Shown here: positions 56,341 to 64,000 of the stretch, in pieces
Numbering within the stretch: position 1 is the first letter of the stretch
Layout of the letters: each line of letters opens with the position of its first letter
Translations under genes and position numbers: made by a program
Assembly (NCBI RefSeq): GCF_050947875.1
Contig: NW_027460291.1
Span: 30,255,589 to 30,319,588 of the forward strand
DNA length: 64,000 nt
Reading direction: 5' to 3'
Source of the DNA: Dermacentor variabilis
Taxonomy: Eukaryota; Arthropoda; Arachnida; Ixodida; Ixodidae
The notes under the pieces: generated by a model
The model's database searches: none
Told to the model about the DNA's origin: nothing
What the model saw: the letters and a program-made list of their open reading frames with translations, nothing else

Positions 56341-58880
56341 CTATCTTTTCTTGCTTGTGTTCCTTCCAATCTTCAGAATTTCTGATTTCTCGGTTGAGCA
56401 CGCGAAGCCTGTCTCCTTGACGAATTGTTCGACGTATGTTGCCGTTTTCTGAAGCTTTTCTTCTTTTTGGCCCAATGATCCCTGATTTACCCAGACAGTG
56501 ATGTCATCCGCATACATGGCGTGCTGGATGCTCTCGATCTCGTTCAGTTTCTGGGCTAGCCCGATCATCGCGATGGTAAAGAAAATTAGCTAAATGACCG
56601 AGCCCTGCGGGGTACCCTTGTTAGGCGTGTAAAAGGCATCACTCCGCAGGTCTCCGAGTCCTACTGTCGCCGCGCGCTTTGACAAGAATGCCCGCACGTA
56701 ATCCTGGACTCTCTTGCCGCAGTTCGTCTTGTTCAGCCCTTCCATGATTGCTCCGTGGCTGACATTGTCAAAAGCCCTTTTGATGTCTAGGGTCATGGTG
56801 ATGGTTTCGCCGGCTTTGGGGATCTTGTTAAGGATCTCTTCCTTTATTTGTAGCAAGACATCCTGTGTTGACAGGTTCGCCCGGAAGCCAAACATGATGT
56901 GGGAAAAGTTCGTTGTCTTCTAGGTGTCGCTGTATTCTTTTGGTGACCACTCTCTCGTAAAGCTTGCCGAGACACGAGGTTAGCGAGATGGGCCGCAAGT
57001 TTTCTATCTGTAGCTTCTTGCCGGGTTTGGGTATGATGACCACTTCCGCATGCTTCCATTCTTTTGGTACCGTGCCCGCTTCCCACTGCGTATTGAGGTA
57101 GTCCGTGAGTTTGGCCACCGCTTCATCGCTGAGGTTGCGGATCAAGCAGTTCTTAATTTTATCGGCTCCTGCTGCCGTGTTTTTGGTAACTGCTCTGATG
57201 GCGGCATACACCTCTTCTCTTGTAATTGGCTTGTCGAGTTCGGTGTTTTCCGTTCCCTGGTAGTCCCCCTCGTATTCTTGCCGCTTTTCCCGGCCATAAC
57301 ATTTGATCCGGACTTCCTCTAGTAATTCCTCGTTTTTGTCCCTCATATTGGTGGACGAGCTTTTGAAGTGCCTTGTTGGTCGCAGCTTTGGTTCTGGTTG
57401 GGCGCATGAGTGCCTTGAGTATTCGCCACGTTTTGGCTGTGCTGAGCATGCCGTTTGGTGAGCTGCTAAACTGCTGCCAGCCTTGTCTTGCCAATTGCGC
57501 TGCGTATTCCTCTGCCTTCTAGGTGCCTTCAGCGATCTTCTTCTTTAGCTTCTTGTTTAGCCTCTGTATTTTCCATCTCTTGGTGAGCCCGCGTCTCGCC
57601 TCCCATAGCTTGAGTAGCCGCGGGTCCACTTCCGGTGTTTGTTCGGTTCTGTTTATTTCTTGCGTGTATTGTTTTTGTAGTTGCTGTAGCTGTTGGCGCC
57701 ATTCTTCTATTCCCCATTCATGTGTTTACTGTTCTTCCGAAAGCCGTCCGAGTGCGTTATGTGGGCTGTGCCAATCTTCCTCTTGATGTTCTCGGCTTCT
57801 ACAGTTATCTTCGGTGCGTAATGATCGCTGTCTAGGTTCTCCAGCAAGTTCTCCCATTCGACCTGTTTTGCTCCTCTAACGTACGTTAAGTCGGGGCAGA
57901 TATCTGGGCTAACGCTGTTGCCTAGACGCGGTGACTGATTTTCGTCCGTTATGAGGGTGCAGTTTGTGTCCTTCGCGGCCATGCTAACTAGCTGCCCCTT
58001 CCCGTCTCCTTTCTTATACCCCCAGCTGGGGTCCCTCGCGTTAAAGTCCCTTGCTATCAAAAGGGTGTTGGATTTTGCTAACCTGCCTGCCTCCGCGAAA
58101 AGTTTGCTAAAGTTTCCATCTTTTTGTATGGCCGGACTGTATAAGTGAACCATGAACGTACTCTTTGCATTATGCTTTTTCTTGGGTATCACCTCAGTTA
58201 TCATATGTTCTATACGGGTATCTGATATTTCGCAATGTGCTATGGTTACTAGTTTGTTGCTAATTAGTGTCGCCGTGCGGCCCTTCTCCTGGCATGTATA
58301 TCCCCTGAGTGTTGGCGTGAAATTTGTCTCTTGTAACATGATGATGTCTGGTGGTGTGGTTTGTGGGCTTATGTACTGCTGCAGGAGTGCCTGCTTGCGC
58401 CGGTATCCCCTGCAGATCCATTGCCATATGCTTAGTGTGTTTTATCCGGCCATGATGTATTGTTATTGCTGTTGTTTTGGCTTTCGCATGCGAATCATCT
58501 TTCGTGATAAAGCCTGTCCCTGGCTTCGCTCGTGATTTTCTGTGTGTTTTGACTTTTTTTGTAGCTGCGAAAAGTCTGTTCCTGCAGCGCCATTTTTTGT
58601 TGCATCTGTGCAATCTACTACTGCATGGTGTGCATAAAGCTTTCCCTCTTTTCTTCTAGGCTCTTTTCCCTGACTGTGTTTGTTGTATCTGTTGTTCGGG
58701 CACGGGGCTGGGTGCGATATGGGTGGCCAGCCCTTTCTTTGTGCCTGTAACTCTCTCATGAAATCACCGATTCTTTTCTTTAGTTGCCTGGTTTCCTCTC
58801 GGCTTAGCTCTAGCTCCCTTTTGGCTGCCTTGTTTTCCTCTATTTGTTTGGCGTAATTCTACAGCCAAAATTAAACACAA
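56341..58880 (-). pseudogene. I-type LINE: ORF1 remnant, endonuclease, reverse transcriptase
   Basis: It reads right to left. 58260-58800 is basic ORF1-like sequence without a clear domain. 57707-58339 is an APE-type endonuclease (MLQETNFTP, ARDFNARDPSWGY in place of the usual GDFNA, PDICPDLTYV, LDSDHYAPKI). 56828-57346 holds the RT fingers (ITREEVYAAIRAVTKNTAAG, EWKHAEVVIIPKPGKK, NLRPISLTSCLGKLYERV). 56590-56895 is the palm (TMTLDIKRAFDNVSHGAI, then NKGTPQGSVI). 56341-56568 holds the intact catalytic box HAMYADDITVWV. A stop separates the last two. The 3' end, with any RNase H, is lost at the hairpin; the 5' end is lost at a microsatellite. Confidence 0.82.
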
Positions 58881-58882
58881 CA

Positions 58883-59275
<393 letters not shown>

Positions 59276-59279
59276 GGGA

Positions 59280-60300
59280 TTAAGTTTTGATCACTTGAAG
59301 TTGTCCACACAATTTAGAATTTAAATGTACAGCTTCTTTAATTACGAGGACATTGTCTCCAGGTTGTACGTCCGATATCTCACTACTGTGCATTTTATCA
59401 AAGTTTATCTTCATGCGGCGCTTGTACACCTCCTGTTCTTTGACAGTTTTCCTAACTTCAGTGAGTTCTAGGCCCTCTAGGAGGCCTAGCTCACTATTTG
59501 CAGGATGTATGGGTGCTGTGACCAAAATGGCGAAATGATGACTGCAGCCTAAATGAGTGGTGTACGATCTGATGTGATGTTTCACAATGGTCTCAATACA
59601 TCACTTCTAGCTACCTGCAAACAATGAATACATCTTCAGGTATTGCTTGACGTCTCGTATAGCCCGTTCCGCTAGGCCGTTTGCTGCCGGGTTGTTTTGA
59701 GAAGTATTCTTGATCATTATCCCGTGCTCCTGTGCCCATTTAGATAACTTGACACTCCGTAAAGCCGGCCCTATGTCGCACACTAGCGTATTTTTGTGTT
59801 TAAAACATTCGGCCTTGAAGAGATCTATTAAGCTGTTTGCGTCTTCTTTGCCAGCTTTAGCCGCAATCGTCCTTATGCACTCATGTATCAAGAACAAGAA
59901 ATTTTGCGTTCACTTGACTCCTTCCTCATAGTTACTGAGCTCCGCGAAGTCCAAATGAATTATTTTGAATGGGATGCTTGAATATTCAGGGTTTGTCATA
60001 ACGTCTGTCGATTGCTTCAATTTAACTTTGTTCACCTGGCAGAGGTGGCATGTGCGGATGTAATTGCTGATGTCGTTTTTCTTGCTCGTTCATGTGAATC
60101 TCAAGAGCAATCTCTTATAAGTGCGGCAGAAGCCATCATGTCCGCCCGATCGGGGAGTGTCGTGGTGCAGATGAAGAATCCTTTGAACCATAGTTGGTGG
60201 TACGTGATACATTCCATTGATAAACTGGAGCTCTTTTGTACCTTCCCAAAGCTTAATATGGTTGATTGCCTATGGGTTCTTTCTTTTTTCGTTTACAAGT
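59280..60300 (-). pseudogene. Gypsy-D integrase
   Basis: The zinc domain is HLHHDTPRSGGHDGFCRTYK ... CHLCQVNK (60000-60130). The core has its first Asp in IHLDFAELSNY near 59960. The second Asp is in VCDIGPALRSVKL near 59770. The Glu is in NGLAERAIRDVKQYL near 59650. The C-terminal region at 59280-59585 contains VQPGDNVLVIKEA. A stop after EEGVK (59917) and a frameshift break it. The NNPAANGLAERA variant sets this lineage apart from the HPQT...ER motif of Gypsy-A and B. Confidence 0.82.
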
Positions 60301-60720
60301 AACCTTGATAGAGCGTCAGCGTCAGTGAGGATCAGCTAGGACGGTGCGAAATTACGAAATTAAAGTGTTGCAGATTGTTCATCCATTTAGCAATGGGGCC
60401 GCATGGCTGTGCCATGCGCAGAAGTTGAGTCAATGCCTGATGTTCAGTGAAAAGTATGAATTTCGCACCTTCCAGGTAAGTACGAAAGTATTCCTGAGCT
60501 TTTAAGACGGCCAGAGCTTTCTTTTCAGTGGCAGAGTAATTGATTTCAGCGGTTTTCAGGGTATAGCTATAATGCCGCACAAGGTGGTGTTTGGTTTGAT
60601 CAGGTTGTTTTGATGGTTTCTGGTATGGAGCTGCACCGGTTGCATAGTGTGATGCATCCATGTTCAGCACGAAAGGTTGAAAAAAATCCGGTATTCTAAA
60701 GATGGAGTCCGATGCTATTA
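60300..60720 (-). pseudogene. Gypsy-D RNase H
   Basis: The open piece at 60332-60670 starts MLNMDASHYATGAAPYQ (first catalytic Asp present), continues AEINYSATEKKALAVLKAQE (Glu present), then FILFTEHQALTQLL and HFNFVISHRPS. The subsequent DADALSR motif appears in another frame after a stop near 60330. Confidence 0.8.
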
Positions 60721-61332
60721 GTTTTACAAGCTCGCAATAGACACATTCGCACTATTCGTCCCATTGTAACAGCACGTATTTCTGAGTTAAGTGTCTGAGG
60801 TACCTTGTTCTCAATGCATATTCTTTGATAAACGCCCTGCAGTGTGCTGCTAGGCCAAGAAACATGCGCAAGGAGTGCACGTCATGAGGCTTTACCAGCT
60901 TGAAGCTCCTCTCTACTGGTCCTTGCTTAGTGCTTTTAGTGTGTCCATCAATAACCCTACCAAAGAATAGTACTTCATGTTGAAAGAACGCACTTTTCTT
61001 GAAGTTGACTTTGAGTTAGGTAAGACTGAGAGCATGAAAAATTTTAAAAGATGGCTACGGTGCTCTTCCTTTGTGTTTGAGCAGATAGTGATGTCGTCGA
61101 TGTACACATTGCCAGATTTACTCAAGTAAGGTTTCAGAATGTCGGTCATAATGTTCTGAAGCCACGCAGGCGAGTTTTTCCAAACAAATGGTAGGCGGTT
61201 GTACTAAAACAAGTCAAATGGGGTTATCAACACATCTACTTTTTCATTTCTTCACTTAGTGGAATCTGCCAGATGTCCTTGCAGAGATGTATTCGTGTAA
61301 AACAAAGGCAACCACCAGTTTTCTTTTCATAA

Positions 61333-61427
61333 TTTCATTATTTATTTATTAGTTGAAATGCAGATAATTACATGTGCGTAGTAAACATAAGGAGGTCCTA
61401 TAGTCAAAGACTGTATCGGGACCTCCG
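61333..61427 (-). mobile_element. LINE 3' terminal fragment inserted in Gypsy-D RT
   Basis: About 95 bp. On the minus strand it has the hairpin of 61391-61426, related to that of the LINE at 41495-42610, then a short run of AAAT units at its 3' end (61333-61350). It interrupts the RT between two conserved segments. Confidence 0.7.
61391..61426 (-). ncRNA. LINE 3' UTR stem-loop (copy 2)
   Basis: GGAGGTCCTA pairs with the CGGGACCTCC side, and the inner stem AGTC pairs with GACT around AAA. In copy 1 the inner stem is AGTT and AACT, a compensated change. Confidence 0.6.
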
Positions 61428-61812
61428 TCAATGATGTTGCTGATTCCCGGCGTTTGATAAGGTATCAATTCAGTTTGACGGTTGACAGTCCGGTAGTCTG
61501 TACCGAGCCGGAATGTTCCGTCTTCTTTTGGTGCAATAGTTATAGGAGAAGCAAATGGGGATACAGAAGGCCGGATGATATCTGCATCCAACATTTCTTG
61601 CAACTCCTTTTTCAGACACGTTTTTATCTCTGGACATAATATAGGAGGCCCTACGAATCATTGTTTTATCTGCGAGCTCGAAAGGAACGATATGGGATTT
61701 CATTGCTGGCGGATAGCTCTCTATGCATGTGAGCTCTGGCTACTTTGTCTTGATGTCTTCATCATAAATAATCAGCCTTGACACACTAGGTTTTTCACCA
61801 GGATCTTCTGTT

Positions 61813-61930
61813 TTCATAAAACGCCCAAAAGAGGAAGACGAAGGAACACATACCACAGGACTGGCGCTTCCTGTCGCCAGTCCTATCGTATGTGTTCCTT
61901 CGTCTTCATCTTTAGCGCGTTTTTATGATA
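61813..61930. repeat. foldback within Gypsy-D
   Basis: The inner arms are almost perfect: GAAGACGAAGGAACACATAC (61834-61853) against its inverted copy at about 61888-61907, and AGGACTGGCG against CGCCAGTCCT around an 8-base loop. Outer arms (TTTCATAAAACGCCCAAAAG against AGCGCGTTTTTATGATA) pair less well. Total about 118 bp. Confidence 0.85.
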
Positions 61931-62179
61931 CGGTCATCACGAATCAACTCGCCCAAACCAAGGTACAATCTTCTGTCCTTATGTTGTCTTCGGTCATTAC
62001 CTTGTGGTCCCGATAGAGGTTTATCATAAGTTTTTTTCATGTCTGGGCGAGACAAAAAGAAAATTATAGGCGACATTGGGAATTGCCAATACGTCAGTGG
62101 TGATAGAATGTCCTTCGAATTCAATAGCCAGAGTTGCCCATTCACTATGCATGGTCACTGACCCATCGTAGGCTTGGAC

Positions 62180-62450
62180 ACGCAATGTTTATCAGCGTGA
62201 AGACGACCGGCATCCACTCGAGTCTAGTACATAACTGATACCGATGCCCCACTGCCAATGAGAACCTACACTTGAACGCCATCTACCTTAATGAGGGCAT
62301 ATATACAGTAAGCTCGGCGACACCAAATACACTGTCCCACTGAAGCTATTTTCCTGGGGCTTGTGATTCACGGTAGTCAGATTGTATGGAAGTAGTTTGT
62401 CGAGAACTGCTGTAATTGGTTCTTCACCATCATAATAGTCACGACTTAGT
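62180..62450 (-). pseudogene. Gypsy-D aspartic protease remnant
   Basis: The phrase IKVDGVQV, a stop, then VLIGSGASVSV at about 62230-62285 gives the strand-turn pattern of a retropepsin active site. The catalytic Asp position is Gly (GGC). Upstream (right) the frame carries PYNLTTVNHKPQENSFSGTV. The second protease motif was not found. Confidence 0.6.
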
Positions 62451-62453
62451 GTC

Positions 62454-64000
62454 TTGCGTAGCCAGGTGAAATGCGGAATGCGTAGAGACAGTGATGAATA
62501 CATTAAGTTTGTCGAAGAGCGCGTAAAATGCGATCCAAAACGCTTCTGGTCTTATGTGAGATATTACAGTTCTGAGCGGGCTGAGATTAATGTCCTAAAT
62601 CATCCATCCCGTGGCATTCTTAGAAACTGCGACAGTATTGCCAATGCGTTCGCTGAACATTTTCCCTCGATTTTCCTAAATACAGCGCATGCTCCTAGCT
62701 CTGGTGACTGGCAGGAAAGCTTCAGTGACCATTTCAACATTTCAAGCTTCACGGGAGAAAATATCGCGGCGGCCGTAAGCTGAAAGCAAAGCATTCTGCT
62801 GCTTACGACCGTATGTCAAGTTCTGTTATCAACGGCTGTTCCATTTTTGTTCCTCTCCTTACGCACATATTTAATCTTGCTTTGCGTACAAGTGCCTTTC
62901 CTTCTTGTTGGAAGAATGCAATAGTTGTGCCAGTTCATAAAAGCGGCCGCATGAGCGGCGTCAAAAATAATCGCCCCGTGTACCTGTTGTCTCCTTTGCA
63001 AAAATGTTTGAAATAGCTATGTTTACACATCTGCACTTTTTCTTGAAGCATAAAATTAGTGCATACGAACATGGCTTTGTTCAAGGTAGGTCTGTGGAAG
63101 CAAACCTTGTTTCTTTTCTAGGTGATGCAGGACCCGCTTTTGCTAACCAAAGACAGACACCGTATACTTTGACTTGTCAAATGCATTTGACTTTGTCTCT
63201 CATGGTCTTCTTATCCATAAACTCTTGAGTTACGGCGTTAGTACTAGCCTATGCACGCTCATTAAAGAGCACCTGTCAACTCTGTGAAGTTATGCTTATG
63301 TTGGTACTAAGTACTCTTCGCCTTATGAATCAAATTCCGGTATTCCGCAAGGGCCGTACTTAGGCACATTATTTTTCAATACGTTTGTTAATAACCTTGA
63401 ATAGGGTTTGCGTTATGCGCGTCTTCTTTTATACGCTGACGATATTAAACTTTACAGTGAAATAGAATGAGTGCAGGATTGTGAATTATTACAGGACGAC
63501 GTGATTTCTGTTGAGCAGTGGTGTGGCTCCCAACATTTTGCGCATTAATTCAACTAAGACATTTGTCGTTTCCTTCAATCGCAAAATGCACCCTTTACTA
63601 GACGTACACTCACTTGATAACATTCTTTTAAAATGAGCGATTTGTACGCGCGACTTAGGAATATTGGTTGACTCCCGGCTAACTTTCCAAGAACATGTTT
63701 CAAGCATCGTTAATGCATCCTGCAGGAAGTTAGGCCTCATATCAAGGGTGACTAAAAGTTTACCAGTGTGAACTGCCATATTCTCTTGCATTATTATTTT
63801 GTCCGTTCGAAGTTAGAATTTAGTTCTGTTGTATGAAACTGTGTTAATTTGACCAATGTTGCGAAAATTGAATGTGTTCAGCGAAGTTTCATCCGTATCC
63901 TGTACGATCGATTTCTCGGACGCCGTGTATTTTATGCCCAAGAGCGTGTACGGCGCATGTTTAATATTAGACCCCTAGAAATAAGGCGAAAAAAAAAAAC
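62454..64000 (+). pseudogene. CR1/Jockey-type LINE reverse transcriptase, runs off window
   Basis: Linker and fingers at 62454-63016 (DPKRFWSYVRYYSSERAEIN, SSVINGCSIFVPLLTHIFNL, SCWKNAIVVPVHKSG), palm pieces near 63060-63200 (ISAYEHGFVQGRSVEANLVS, YFDLSNAFDFVSHGLLIHKL), SGIPQGPYLGTLFFN near 63340, an intact catalytic box LLYADDIKLYSE near 63430, and a thumb to LGRRVYFYAQERVRRMFNIR near 63960. Several stops and frameshifts. The 3' end lies outside the window. It abuts the Gypsy-D protease remnant. Confidence 0.8.

Larger units (their letters stand above)
60900..61603 (-). pseudogene. Gypsy-D reverse transcriptase, interrupted
   Basis: Fingers at 61430-61603: ADIIRPSVSPFASPITIAPK, FRLGTDYRTVNRQT. 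A LINE 3' end is inserted at 61333-61427, after ISNIID. RT resumes on its left with LCKDIWQIPLSEEMKK near 61250-61290. The catalytic box VYIDDITICS lies at about 61095-61115 with both Asp kept. The remainder runs to about 60913. Confidence 0.8.
59276..62450 (-). mobile_element. Gypsy-D, Ty3/gypsy element, partial
   Basis: A different gypsy lineage from A-C, read right to left: protease region (62450-62180), RT (61603-60900, interrupted by a LINE tail), RNase H (60670-60300), integrase (60300-59280). Gag and the 5' LTR are absent. A foldback lies inside at 61813-61930. A plus-strand LINE replaces the sequence right of about 62450. Confidence 0.8.

Overview
The window looks like an animal (arthropod) nuclear genome dominated by decayed transposable elements, most likely from a hard tick (Ixodida). 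The support is the mix of Ty3/gypsy, CR1/Jockey-type, RTE-type and I-type LINEs, Penelope-like elements and tRNA-derived SINEs, together with several short repeat families that I recognise from tick sequence. That last point is memory, not a search. There are no bacterial genes, operons or CRISPR arrays, and no complete host gene. The labels Gypsy-A to Gypsy-D are coined here.

Layout. 1-5982: Gypsy-A on the minus strand, with both LTRs (the left one cut by the window edge), gag and pol. It sits in an RTE-type LINE whose right part runs to 7203. 7204-10617: mostly unassigned AT-rich sequence. 10618-16352: a composite on the minus strand, made of an inverted LTR piece, a gag (the longest well-preserved ORF here), one LTR, and a 5'-truncated Gypsy-B gag-pol. 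16353-20100: unassigned sequence with a Penelope-like 3' fragment and a foldback repeat. 20100-27540: a CR1-type LINE, a MITE, an I-type LINE 3' end, a tRNA-containing foldback, and a short satellite broken by a solo LTR.

28115-38028: the only host gene seen, two exons of an SLC2/Tret1-type sugar transporter on the plus strand. Their splice phases match across a 9.4 kb intron, which holds an antisense near-full-length CR1-type LINE and two SINEs. 38029-47215: a possible solo LTR, a LINE 3' end, SINE-like repeats and an RTE-like LINE 3' half. 48330-50560: two Penelope-like elements abutting head to head. 51802-56169: Gypsy-C on the plus strand, with a LINE tail inserted in it and its integrase core deleted. 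56246-59009: a hairpin, an I-type LINE on the minus strand and a compound microsatellite. 59009-62450: Gypsy-D on the minus strand, interrupted by a LINE tail and a foldback. 62454-64000: a CR1-type LINE running off the right edge.

No autonomous element appears intact. The points most worth checking are these: the protease catalytic Asp is missing in all four gypsy elements; one LTR is shared between two gypsy bodies, followed by an inverted LTR end; the Penelope pair is head to head; a LINE 3' UTR hairpin shows compensatory changes between two loci; and several foldbacks and palindromes sit at element boundaries.
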